A DNA stretch of 9,840 nucleotides, from positions 1 through 9,840 of the forward strand of contig VAYJ01000018.1 in the NCBI GenBank assembly GCA_005888465.1, in the 5' to 3' direction. Below are positions 1 to 7,084 of the stretch, piece by piece; positions within the stretch are counted from its first letter, which is position 1, and every line of letters begins with the position of its first letter. A model generated the notes under the pieces. It did not search any database, had not been told where the DNA came from, and saw only the letters and a list, made by a program, of their open reading frames with translations. The position numbers and the translations under genes were made by a program. Source of the DNA: Actinomycetota bacterium (GTDB lineage: Bacteria; Actinomycetota; UBA4738).

Positions 1-682
1 CGAAAGCGACCAGGACGGGGGCCAGGCTGAAGGAGATCAGACCCACGAGATACGCGCCCCCAGTCACCAAAGCCAGCGACCCCAAGAAGAAGACTGCAAG
101 CAGAAAGTGGCGCGCCACCATGTTGGCGAAGAGACGGACCGACAACGTAAGAGGTCGAACCAAGATCACAGAAATGAACTCGATCGGCGCCAACAGGATG
201 TACATCCACCAGGGTGCACCGGGTGGGAACATCACGATCTTCATGTAGCCGAGGAACCCGTGTCGGGCGATGCCGATCGTGTTGAAGGTCACCCACGAGA
301 TGATCGCGAGGACGATCGGAAAGGCGATGCGCGAGTTCAGGGGAAAACCAATGAACGGAACGACCTCCAGGATGTTCCCAAGGAAGATGAAGAAGAAGAA
401 GGTGCTCAGGAGCGCGAGGAACTTCATCCCGTCCGGTCCGACCATCTGCATGATGATCTGCTGACGCACGAACTCCATGCCCGTTTCCATGATGAGCTGG
501 TACTTGCCGGGAACGATCTGGGGGCGACGGAATGCCAACCAGAACATGAGGATGAACGTCACGACTACGACCGTCAGCAGGAAGAAGATGAAGTTGTAGC
601 ACCAGGGCGCCTTTCCAAACCAACAGGACCATACGAAGTCCTTCGTCGTCGGTTTCTCGAACACGACGGCAAGCATGTTCAC
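1..682 (-). CDS. atpB: F-type ATP synthase subunit a (partial, C-terminus outside window)
   Basis: Membrane subunit a of the Fo sector; it forms the proton half-channels against the c-ring. About 227 codons are visible and the frame runs off the left edge. The diagnostic motif VRLFANM is present, with Arg183 matching the essential Arg210 of E. coli. Hydrophobic segments lie at about residues 27-48, 87-110 and 116-140, and again around and after Arg183. I chose the GTG at 682 because its GTGA overlaps the atpI stop and GAGGAG lies 8 bases upstream. An in-frame ATG at 676 is the alternative. Residue 191 is Arg where the family normally has Gly (usual motif AGH, here ARH). G+C is about 57% by hand count (374 of 660), clearly below the neighbours, with codons such as GTT, CGT, TTG and GGA that they use little. 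Family identity is certain; the exact start is less so. Confidence 0.93.
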   Translation of the reverse strand, partial: MNMLAVVFEKPTTKDFVWSCWFGKAPWCYNFIFFLLTVVVVTFILMFWLAFRRPQIVPGKYQLIMETGMEFVRQQIIMQMVGPDGMKFLALLSTFFFFIFLGNILEVVPFIGFPLNSRIAFPIVLAIISWVTFNTIGIARHGFLGYMKIVMFPPGAPWWMYILLAPIEFISVILVRPLTLSVRLFANMVARHFLLAVFFLGSLALVTGGAYLVGLISFSLAPVLVAF

Positions 683-1110
683 GGCACCAGCTCCTCGTGC
701 TTCCCTTCCTTCGGCAGCACGAGCTCGCGCCCGAGCGGACCCGCGACCATCTTGATCTCGAACGCTAGCAGCAGGATCGTCGCCGGGACGACGGCCAGGC
801 CGAAGGCGAGCGGGGAGAAGAACGCGAACCGATTGAGGATCGCCATGATCGCGACGATGATCCCGAGCCGCACGATGAACCCGCCCATCACGACCGCGGC
901 GTAGGCCGTCAGGGAGACCTTCGCGGCCCACGCGAGCGAGAGCCCGTTCCCGGCGAAGTTCAGGAGCACCACGGTCGCGCCGATCGCTGCCGACCATCCG
1001 GCGGCCCAGCCGCCGACGGCCGCGCCGAGGCCGAACGCGAGCGCGATCGCCGGCGCCCCGAAGGGAAGCGCGCGACGCACCATCACGCGCTCAGGATCGG
1101 TGACCGTCAC
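679..1110 (-). CDS. atpI: ATP synthase protein I family membrane protein (AtpI)
   Basis: Small integral membrane protein of about 143 residues encoded just before atpB. Members of the ATP synthase I family help assemble the c-ring, and in some bacteria act with AtpZ in divalent cation handling; that is family knowledge, not visible here. Four hydrophobic stretches are visible, the last (about residues 101-122, NRFAFFSPLAFGLAVVPA onward) typical of the family and followed by the short polar end EIKM. The frame is open up to 1203, but that extension is arginine-rich and lies inside atpZ. I chose the GTG at 1110 because AGGGGAG precedes it closely. It overlaps atpZ by 20 bases. An ATG at 1083, just after the atpZ stop, is a fair alternative. 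The 3' end overlaps atpB by 4 bases. Confidence 0.8.
   Translation of the reverse strand: MTVTDPERVMVRRALPFGAPAIALAFGLGAAVGGWAAGWSAAIGATVVLLNFAGNGLSLAWAAKVSLTAYAAVVMGGFIVRLGIIVAIMAILNRFAFFSPLAFGLAVVPATILLLAFEIKMVAGPLGRELVLPKEGKHEELVP
691..696 (-). promoter_or_regulatory. Ribosome binding site deciding the atpB start
   Basis: GAGGAG on the minus strand lies inside the last codons of atpI. It is 8 bases from the GTG at 682 and 14 bases from the ATG at 676. The spacing favours the GTG start and translational coupling to atpI. Confidence 0.5.
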
Positions 1111-1327
1111 TCTCTCCCCTGCCGTATCGGATGTAGACGAGATACACGCCCAGCCCAGCGCCCAGGACCATCCCGATCGCCGTGAAGACCTTCGGCGTCC
1201 CAACGAGGTGATCGATCAGCCAGCCGACCCCACCCCAGACCAGGATCCCGCTGAGGAGATAGGCGCTGATCGTCCACCCGGTCGACATGCCGCCCCAGGC
1301 GTCGTTGGGGTTCGGTCTGCCGCTCAT
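1091..1327 (-). CDS. atpZ: AtpZ/AtpI-like small membrane protein (ATPase_gene1 type)
   Basis: A 78-residue protein with two hydrophobic helices, about residues 19-40 and 48-68, joined by WLIDHLVGTPK. That pattern, with an Asp and a GTP turn between the helices, followed by a glycine-rich second helix (GMVLGAGLGVY), is typical of the AtpZ/ATPase_gene1 family found first in many atp operons. It is the first gene of the ATP synthase operon here and overlaps atpI. The ATG at 1327 has no Shine-Dalgarno sequence but lies only 11 bases after a good -10 element, which suggests near-leaderless translation. The ATG at 1288 (Met14) is an alternative start. The symbol is given from family and position; some databases call this gene atpI as well. 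Confidence 0.8.
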   Translation of the reverse strand: MSGRPNPNDAWGGMSTGWTISAYLLSGILVWGGVGWLIDHLVGTPKVFTAIGMVLGAGLGVYLVYIRYGRGESDGHRS

Positions 1328-1338
1328 CGAGCCGGCGA

Positions 1339-1368
1339 AGTATAGCGGCCGAAAACGTGCCCCCGCAA
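1339..1368 (-). promoter_or_regulatory. Sigma-70-like promoter for the ATP synthase operon
   Basis: On the minus strand TTGCGG (1363-1368) and TATACT (1339-1344) are separated by 18 bases, close to the housekeeping consensus. They lie in the only long intergenic gap in the window, right before atpZ. The predicted transcription start is about 7 bases after the -10 box, which leaves a leader of only about 4-5 bases before the ATG at 1327. Confidence 0.6.
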
Positions 1369-1390
1369 CTCGGCTCCTGACCCGTTTGCA

Positions 1391-1426
1391 CTGGTAGAAG
1401 GCCCTATTTCGGCATCAGCCTACCAG
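1391..1426 (-). terminator. Possible stem-loop after the wecA-type gene
   Basis: Perfect 7-base arms CTGGTAG (1420-1426) and CTACCAG (1391-1397) enclose a 22-base loop, 13 bases past the stop codon of the transferase gene. No U-tract follows, so this is not a canonical intrinsic terminator. It could be a weak terminator or an mRNA 3'-end structure that separates the upstream cluster from the atp operon. The loop is long, so chance cannot be excluded. Confidence 0.35.
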
Positions 1427-1439
1427 CTTGTGAAAACTT

Positions 1440-2636
1440 TCACGAGCCCTGCAGGTGCTCTGAAAGCTGCTGTGGGGCAGGGGGTGTGGACGGGGCGGCC
1501 GCGGCGGCAGCCTTCGCCGACCGCTTCGCGCGGCGCCCTTCGATGATCCGCTTCGGGACGTACGTGAGCGCGATCAGGGCAAGGACCCCCACCCCGATGA
1601 GGATCACAGCGCTGCGACTCGATACGCGGCTCGCCCAGAGGGCGGCGCCCGCGAGGAGCGCGCTCCAGAAGTACATGGTGAGCACGGCGCGCCGGTGGGT
1701 GTTCCCGATCTCCATGAGCTGATGGTGGATGTGCTCCTTGTCGGGCGCGAAGACCGGCCGGCCGTGGCGCATGCGCCGGATCACGGCGAGCAGGACGTCG
1801 GCGAGCGGCACGGCAAGGACGATCGCCGGGATCAGCACGGGGATCGAGAACGCGGCGATATCGCCACGCGTCGGCTGGATCGTTCGTCCGACGCCGGAGA
1901 TCGTCGCCGCAGCGAGGAGCAGCCCGAGCTGCATCGCGCCCGAGTCGCCCATGAAGATCTTCGCGGGATGGAAGTTGTAGGGCAGGAACCCGATCGCGCC
2001 TCCCGCGGCGATCGCCGAGAGCAGCGCGGCCGTGGTCGCCGAGGTCTCGAACACCGACGGCGTCGCCGGCGTCGACTGGATCCAGGCGAAGAACGCGATC
2101 GCCGCGATCGCGACGATGCCCGCCGCCAGGCCGTCCAGCCCGTCGATGAGGTTGATCGCGTTCACCATGATCAGGACCCAAGCGATCGTGAGCGGGACCG
2201 CCAGGTCCGAGCCCAACGAGACCACCCCCTGGCCGGGGAACCAGAAGAAGAGGATCTCCACGCTGTTCAAGATCAGCAGGCCGGCCGCGAGGACCTGGCC
2301 GGCCACCTTCGCCGGCGCCGAGAGCGTCCGGAGGTCATCGACGACGCCGACCGCGGTGATGACCAGGACGGCGAGCAACGCCCCTTGCACCTCCGAGGAC
2401 TCGCGAAACACCGGGCGGAGGGAGGGGATGAGGTGCGCGACGCCCATGCCCACGAGCGTCCCGAACAGGATCCCGATCCCGCCGCTCGTGGGCGTCGAGC
2501 GCGGGTGGACCTTGCGGTCGGACGGCTGGTCGACGGCGCCCAGTCGAAGCGAGAGCAGCCGAACGAGCGGCGTGACGGCCGCCACCGTCGCGGCCGTGGC
2601 CAGGAACACCCAGAAGAAGGGACCCATGGATCTCAC
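1440..2636 (-). CDS. wecA: Polyprenyl-phosphate sugar-1-phosphate transferase (WecA/TagO family)
   Basis: Integral membrane enzyme of the MraY/WecA superfamily. It moves a sugar-1-phosphate, most likely GlcNAc-1-P, from a UDP-sugar to a polyprenyl phosphate carrier, the first step of cell-wall polymer or arabinogalactan-type linker synthesis. It has 398 residues and about ten or eleven hydrophobic segments. Visible motifs are HPRSTPTSGG (44-53), Asp100-Asp101, NLIDGLDGL (162-170), FLPYNFHPAKIFMGDSG (217-233) and the WecA/TagO-type histidine motif HIHHQL (302-307), which sets it apart from MraY. The tail after about residue 366 is basic, then rich in Ala and Pro. The GTG at 2636 overlaps the upstream stop as GTGA; an ATG at 2627 is also possible. 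The position between glyA and the atp operon matches rfe/wecA in Mycobacterium. The exact sugar cannot be told from sequence. Confidence 0.9.
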   Translation of the reverse strand: MRSMGPFFWVFLATAATVAAVTPLVRLLSLRLGAVDQPSDRKVHPRSTPTSGGIGILFGTLVGMGVAHLIPSLRPVFRESSEVQGALLAVLVITAVGVVDDLRTLSAPAKVAGQVLAAGLLILNSVEILFFWFPGQGVVSLGSDLAVPLTIAWVLIMVNAINLIDGLDGLAAGIVAIAAIAFFAWIQSTPATPSVFETSATTAALLSAIAAGGAIGFLPYNFHPAKIFMGDSGAMQLGLLLAAATISGVGRTIQPTRGDIAAFSIPVLIPAIVLAVPLADVLLAVIRRMRHGRPVFAPDKEHIHHQLMEIGNTHRRAVLTMYFWSALLAGAALWASRVSSRSAVILIGVGVLALIALTYVPKRIIEGRRAKRSAKAAAAAAPSTPPAPQQLSEHLQGS

Positions 2637-4498
2637 GCGGGGTAGGCGGGAAAGCGCGCCATCAGGTCGCGCACCACCTCACGCGCGCGCGTCTTGGCGC
2701 CCTCGGCCTTCGGCGCCGTGAGCAGGCCTCCCATCGCCCGGGCGACCTCGGCCATCTCGGCCGCGTCCATCCCGAGCGTCGCAGGGCCCGGCGTCCCCAC
2801 GCGGATACCCGAGGCCTGTGCCGGCGGGAGCGGATCGAACGGGATGGCGTTCTTGTTGAGCGCGATCCCGACGTCCTGGCAGAGCGCCTCCACCTCCGCG
2901 CCTGTCATCCCCGTGGATCGCACGTCCACGAGCGCCAGATGCGAGTCCGTCCCTCCGGAGACGACGCGAAGGCCCTTTGCGGCGAGCCCGTCGGCCAGCG
3001 CCCGAGCGGCGCGCACGGTCCGGTGCGCGTACTCGGCGAATGCCGGAGACATCGCTTCGCGCAGGCACACGGCCTTCGCGGCGATGACGTGCTCGAGCGG
3101 GCCTCCCTGCATCATCGGGAAGACGCCCTTATCGATCGCCTTCGCGTGCTCGGCGCGACAGAGGATGATGGCGCCGCGCGGACCGCGGAGCGTCTTGTGG
3201 GTCGTGAACGTCACCACGTCGGCGAAAGGAACGGGGCTCGGGTAGGCGCCGCCCGCGACCAGCCCGATGAAGTGCGCCGCATCCACCATGAAGATCGCGC
3301 CGACCTCGTCCGCGATCTGGCGGAACGCGGCGAAGTCGATCACCCGCGGGTACGCGGTGAAGCCGGCCAGGATGAGCCGCGGGCGGTGTTCCAGGGCCAG
3401 GGCGCGGACGCGGTCCATGTCGATGCGCTCCGTCTCGCGGTCCACCTCGTACCCGACGAACGAGAACCACTTGCCCGAGACGTTGACCGGCGACCCGTGC
3501 GTCAGGTGGCCGCCGTGCGGCAGCGTGAGCCCGAGCACCTTCTGGGTCGTGTCCTTCGGATCCAGGAACGCGGCGTACACCGCAAGGTTCGCCTGCGCGC
3601 CGGCGTGCGGCTGAACGTTCGCGTGCTCGGCGCCGAAGAGCTCCTTCGCGCGTTCGATCGCGAGCGTCTCGGTCACGTCGACGAACTGGCAACCGCCGTA
3701 ATACCGCCGGCCGGGGTAGCCCTCGGCGTACTTGTTGTTCATCGTCGAGGCGAGCGCCGCGAGCACCGCTGGGCTCGTGTAGTTCTCCGAGGCGATGAGC
3801 CGGAGCGTCGTTCGCTCGCGCTCCACCTCCGACTCGATCGCGTCGGCGACCTCCGGGTCGTTGGCGCGCAGGGCGTCCCAGTCCGCCACGAACCCGCCCG
3901 CCATGGGACGTGGCGCGCCAAACAAGCCCGACATCACGCGCTCGGTCAGCGCGTCGAGCTCCCAGGCCGTGGCGCGGAACGCTTCGAGTCCCAGGCCGAG
4001 TGGGTCGGCGACGTCGCGGTCGAGGCTCTCGTCCATGTCGTCCCGGCGCGCGTCGTTCGCGTCCGCCACCAGCGTGTGCAGCCGGGCCGTGGCGTCGCCG
4101 TTCGTCGACCACGAGTCGAGGCGCGGCATCAGGGCGGCCAGCTCCTTCAGAGTGAAGGTCTTCGACGCCGCACCCGGGGCCAGCCGCACGATCGCTTCGC
4201 GATGGTCGGACCCCATGGCGATCACGAGTTCCGCCGCGTCGATCATCTGGCGGCTCAGCCTGCGGGACTGGTGAGGAGCGATGTCGATCCCGAGTTCTTG
4301 CATCGCGATGACCGCTTCCGGAGATGGCGTCTGCTCGTCCCAGGCGGCGACGCCGGCCGAGCGAACGTCGACGTCACCGACGCCGCGGCGACCGAGGCCG
4401 CGACGCATGAGGCCTTCCGCCATCGGGGAGCGACAGATGTTGCCGGTGCAGACCAATAGGATCGAGCCCACCGTCTCGAAGTCTATCGAGTGCGGCAC
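2633..4498 (-). CDS. glyA: Fusion: low-molecular-weight tyrosine phosphatase + serine hydroxymethyltransferase
   Basis: One open frame of 621 codons. Residues 12-194 are an LMW protein-tyrosine phosphatase: P-loop CTGNICRS with nucleophile Cys17 and Arg23, and the general-acid Asp165-Pro166 in DVADPLGLG. Residues about 205-621 are serine hydroxymethyltransferase, the PLP enzyme that interconverts serine and glycine and loads one-carbon units on folate: LIASENYTSP, HGGHLTHGSPVN, DAAHFIGLVAGG, the PLP lysine Lys435 in TTHKTLRGPRG, and substrate-binding Arg566 in GIRVGTP. Leu575 replaces an Arg common in the family (ATLG, not TTRG or ATRG). The linker is only about 5-10 residues. Neither Met189 nor Met199 has a Shine-Dalgarno sequence, so a separate GlyA start looks unlikely. 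The GTG at 4498 comes 1 base after the tsaC stop; a GTG at 4468 would give a more typical phosphatase N-terminus. Both domain assignments are firm. Whether the product stays one chain is inferred. Confidence 0.9.
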   Translation of the reverse strand: MPHSIDFETVGSILLVCTGNICRSPMAEGLMRRGLGRRGVGDVDVRSAGVAAWDEQTPSPEAVIAMQELGIDIAPHQSRRLSRQMIDAAELVIAMGSDHREAIVRLAPGAASKTFTLKELAALMPRLDSWSTNGDATARLHTLVADANDARRDDMDESLDRDVADPLGLGLEAFRATAWELDALTERVMSGLFGAPRPMAGGFVADWDALRANDPEVADAIESEVERERTTLRLIASENYTSPAVLAALASTMNNKYAEGYPGRRYYGGCQFVDVTETLAIERAKELFGAEHANVQPHAGAQANLAVYAAFLDPKDTTQKVLGLTLPHGGHLTHGSPVNVSGKWFSFVGYEVDRETERIDMDRVRALALEHRPRLILAGFTAYPRVIDFAAFRQIADEVGAIFMVDAAHFIGLVAGGAYPSPVPFADVVTFTTHKTLRGPRGAIILCRAEHAKAIDKGVFPMMQGGPLEHVIAAKAVCLREAMSPAFAEYAHRTVRAARALADGLAAKGLRVVSGGTDSHLALVDVRSTGMTGAEVEALCQDVGIALNKNAIPFDPLPPAQASGIRVGTPGPATLGMDAAEMAEVARAMGGLLTAPKAEGAKTRAREVVRDLMARFPAYPA

Positions 4499-4499
4499 C

Positions 4500-5183
4500 C
4501 TAGGCCGTCGGGGGCTCTCCCGTGATCAGATGCCCGTGGGACGGGAGCGCCTCGGCCAGCCTATCCCTGCCGATCGGGCCTTCGCGCAGGAGTCGTGCCG
4601 CAAACGACGTGAGGTCGACGACGGTCGATGACGCCCCGGTCGGTGGCGGCGCGCCGGCGGGAAGCACCAGGATGACCGCCACGGTGTCGACGAACGTCGC
4701 CTCGAGCAAGGTGCGGTCGGAGCGTGGAGGCTGGCCGCTCAGGTTCGCGCTGGTCATGGCGAGGGGTCCGGTGCGCTCCAAGAGCGCCGTGGCGATCGCA
4801 TGGCTGGGGACTCGCACGCCGACCGAGTCCGCCAGCTCTCCGAGCTGCCACGGGCGAGAGCGCTCCGTCCGCTGCAAGACGAGTGTGAGCGGGCCGGGCC
4901 AGAAGCGTTCGGCCAGAGCCAAAGCTTCCCTCGATCGCTCGCCCACGAGCCATGCTGCGTCGGTCGTAGCGGCGAGGATCGGAAGGTTCAATGTCCCCGG
5001 ACGCTGCTTCGCGGCGAAGAGCCGGCCAGTGGCCTCGGAGAGGTCGGGACGGCACGCGATCCCGTAGACCGTCTCGGTCGGGAGCACGACGAGCCCGCCG
5101 CTTTCGAGCGCCCCAGCGGCCGCGACGATCCCCTCGGACCATGCATCGGGACGCGCGGGGTCGAGCTCGAACGTCGTGCTCAT
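4500..5183 (-). CDS. tsaC: Threonylcarbamoyl-AMP synthase (TsaC/YrdC family)
   Basis: Cytoplasmic enzyme that makes threonylcarbamoyl-AMP from threonine, bicarbonate and ATP, the first step of the t6A37 modification of ANN-decoding tRNAs. The 227 residues form a single YrdC domain; there is no room for the extra C-terminal domain of full Sua5 proteins. Motifs: PTETVYG (35-41), KQRP (59-62), FWPGPLT (94-100), VGVRVP (121-126) and TSANLSG (144-150). The frame is open to 5330, but the extra N-terminus is arginine-rich and lies inside prmC. The ATG at 5183 overlaps the prmC stop as ATGA, which fits a coupled start and gives a normal N-terminus. Gene order prfA-prmC-tsaC is conserved in many Gram-positive bacteria. 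Confidence 0.92.
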   Translation of the reverse strand: MSTTFELDPARPDAWSEGIVAAAGALESGGLVVLPTETVYGIACRPDLSEATGRLFAAKQRPGTLNLPILAATTDAAWLVGERSREALALAERFWPGPLTLVLQRTERSRPWQLGELADSVGVRVPSHAIATALLERTGPLAMTSANLSGQPPRSDRTLLEATFVDTVAVILVLPAGAPPPTGASSTVVDLTSFAARLLREGPIGRDRLAEALPSHGHLITGEPPTA

Positions 5184-6010
5184 GGTCGTCGCCCGCGAAC
5201 GACCCGGTCGCGGCCCGCGAGGTCCGGCAGCGCCTCGACGTCGGTGAGCGTCCATTCGAACATCTCGCGGACCTCGTCGCCCTGCGTCGCGCCGATCTCG
5301 ACGACGAGCCAGCCGCCCTGTGCGAGCCATGCAGTCGCCGCGTCCGCGAGACGAGCGTGGAGCTCCGTGCCTCCGACGAGCGCGATCCGTGGATCCGCAA
5401 GGACGTCCGGCGAGAGTGATGCGTACTCGGGCTCCGTGACATAGGGCGGGTTGCTCGCGATCAGATCGACCGAGCCACGGAGCTCACCAGGCACCGCGTC
5501 CAGGAGATCGCCCTCCAGGACGTCGATGTGCACCCCCAGCCGCTCCGCGTTGGAGTGCGCGAGCGCCACCGCTTCGGGCGAGACGTCGGTAGCGATCACC
5601 GTCGCGTCGGGCCGCCGGTGCGCGATGGTGATCGCGAGAATGCCCGTTCCGGTCCCCACGTCGATCACGAGCGGCTTGGTTCGTCCCTCGAGTGTCTCCA
5701 GCGCGGCCAGCGCCACGACCTCCGTCTCGGGCCGCGGCACGAAGACGCCCGGCGCGACGGCGAGCGTGAGGTCGAAAAACTGTTGCTCGCCCGTCACGTG
5801 ATGCAGCGGAACGCCGGTACCTCGGCGTCGCAGCAACCGCCCAAATCGCCGGGCGGCATGCAGATCAAGATCCTCGCCCCGCGCGTACAGGCCGGCGCGC
5901 GTCGTCCCGAGCACCCGCATGAGCAGCGTCTCCGCCTCCGCCGTCGGGCTGTCGACGCCGTGTCGCTCGAGGTAGGCGGCCCCACTCCGCACCGCCTCGG
6001 CGGCGCGCAT
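5180..6010 (-). CDS. prmC: Release factor glutamine methyltransferase PrmC (HemK)
   Basis: SAM-dependent N5-glutamine methyltransferase of 276 residues, the usual length. It methylates the Gln of the GGQ motif in release factors and so speeds peptide release. The N-terminal helical substrate-binding domain covers about residues 1-85. It is followed by VPRPETE (91-97), the SAM-binding glycine loop DVGTGTG (117-123) and the catalytic NPPY (187-190), the signature of glutamine N5 methylation. The ATG at 6010 directly follows the prfA stop (TGAATG) with no gap, so enzyme and substrate are made from adjacent frames. The 3' end overlaps tsaC by 4 bases. Confidence 0.95.
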   Translation of the reverse strand: MRAAEAVRSGAAYLERHGVDSPTAEAETLLMRVLGTTRAGLYARGEDLDLHAARRFGRLLRRRGTGVPLHHVTGEQQFFDLTLAVAPGVFVPRPETEVVALAALETLEGRTKPLVIDVGTGTGILAITIAHRRPDATVIATDVSPEAVALAHSNAERLGVHIDVLEGDLLDAVPGELRGSVDLIASNPPYVTEPEYASLSPDVLADPRIALVGGTELHARLADAATAWLAQGGWLVVEIGATQGDEVREMFEWTLTDVEALPDLAGRDRVVRGRRP

Positions 6011-7075
6011 TCAGCCCGCCGCCAGCTGCGCCCGCCGCTCCTCCGCGAGGAGCGCCTCGACGAACCGGTCCAGGTCGCCGGCCAACACCTCGGGCAGGTT
6101 GTGTACGGACAGCTCGATCCGGTGGTCGGTCACTCGATTCTGCGGAAAGTTGTACGTGCGGATCTTCTCCGAGCGCTCCCCCGTTCCCACCTGCGCCCGC
6201 CGCGTCGCAGCCTCCTCCCGTTGCTGCTCGTCCTGCGCGAGCTTGAGTAGCCTCGCGCGCAGATAGCGCATCGCCTTCTCACGGTTCTGGCGCTGCGAAC
6301 GTTCCTCCTGCACGGAGATGACGATGCCGGTCGGCTTGTGCGTCAGGCGCACCGCCGAGTCCGTGGTGTTCACGCTCTGCCCACCTGGCCCCGACGAACG
6401 GAACACGTCGATCTCCAGGTCGTCGGGGTCGACGTGGACCTCGACGTCGTCGGCCTCCGCCAGCACCGCGACCGTCGCGGTCGACGTGTGGATGCGCCCT
6501 CCGGCCTCGGTCACCGGGATGCGTTGCACCCGGTGCACGCCCGACTCTCCCTTCAACCTGGAATACGCGCCGGCTCCCTTCACCTCCAGCACGACCTCCT
6601 TGAACCCCCCGAGGTCCGACGGGCTCGAGGAGAGCACCTCGGTCTTCCACCGGTTGCGCTCCGCGTAGCGCTGGTACATCTCGTAGAGGTCCCCCGCGAA
6701 AAGGGCCGCCTCCTGTCCGCCGGTCCCCGCCCGGATCTCGACGACGACGCTCTTCTCGTCGTTCGGGTCCTTGGGCACGAGCAGTGCCTCCAGCTTCGTC
6801 TCGAGCTCCCCGGCCTTCCGCTCGGCCGCGTCCTGCTCGCCGCGGAGGAACGCCGCCATCTCAGCGTCGCGCTCCTCCTTCGCCAGCGCCCGCGCCTCCT
6901 CGGCCTGCTGGAGCGCGTCCCGCCACGCACGGTACGCCGTGACCACCGGCTGCAGCGCGGCGTGCTGCTTGCCGAGGTCCCGAAGGCGCCCAGGGTCGGA
7001 CACGACCTCGGGCTTCGAGAGCTCCCGGGTCAGCTCCTCAAAGCGTTCGACGAGTTCGTTGAGGCGTTCGTGCAT
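6011..7075 (-). CDS. prfA: Peptide chain release factor 1
   Basis: Class I release factor of 354 residues that reads UAA and UAG and triggers release of the finished chain. The codon-recognition tripeptide is Pro-Val-Thr (187-189, in RVQRIPVTE), the RF1-type form seen in actinobacteria; RF2 would carry SPF. The catalytic GGQ is at 231-233 in SSGPGGQSVNTTDSAVR, and its Gln233 is the target of the neighbouring PrmC. Residues 1-100 form the helical N-terminal domain. The ATG at 7075 gives a standard N-terminus and has no clear Shine-Dalgarno sequence. A GATAAT lies 9 bases upstream, so the gene may also be read from a short or leaderless transcript. Confidence 0.96.
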   Translation of the reverse strand: MHERLNELVERFEELTRELSKPEVVSDPGRLRDLGKQHAALQPVVTAYRAWRDALQQAEEARALAKEERDAEMAAFLRGEQDAAERKAGELETKLEALLVPKDPNDEKSVVVEIRAGTGGQEAALFAGDLYEMYQRYAERNRWKTEVLSSSPSDLGGFKEVVLEVKGAGAYSRLKGESGVHRVQRIPVTEAGGRIHTSTATVAVLAEADDVEVHVDPDDLEIDVFRSSGPGGQSVNTTDSAVRLTHKPTGIVISVQEERSQRQNREKAMRYLRARLLKLAQDEQQREEAATRRAQVGTGERSEKIRTYNFPQNRVTDHRIELSVHNLPEVLAGDLDRFVEALLAEERRAQLAAG

Positions 7076-7084
7076 GACCGAGCC

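Noticed and set aside
107..904. 265-codon plus-strand frame opposite atpB and atpI
   Set aside because: It is antisense to atpB, whose VRLFANM motif is clear. The highly charged composition is the complement of hydrophobic codons.
1695..2645. 316-codon plus-strand frame, nearly all Asp, Arg, Glu and Gly
   Set aside because: It is a shadow of the wecA-type gene with an implausible composition.
2939..4459. 506-codon open frame on the plus strand
   Set aside because: It is antisense to the phosphatase-GlyA frame, very rich in Arg, His and Val, and has no recognisable domain. Long antisense frames are expected in G+C-rich codons.
5184..5330. 49-codon upstream extension of the tsaC frame
   Set aside because: It is arginine-rich and lies wholly inside prmC. 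The ATGA overlap at 5180-5183 gives a normal start.
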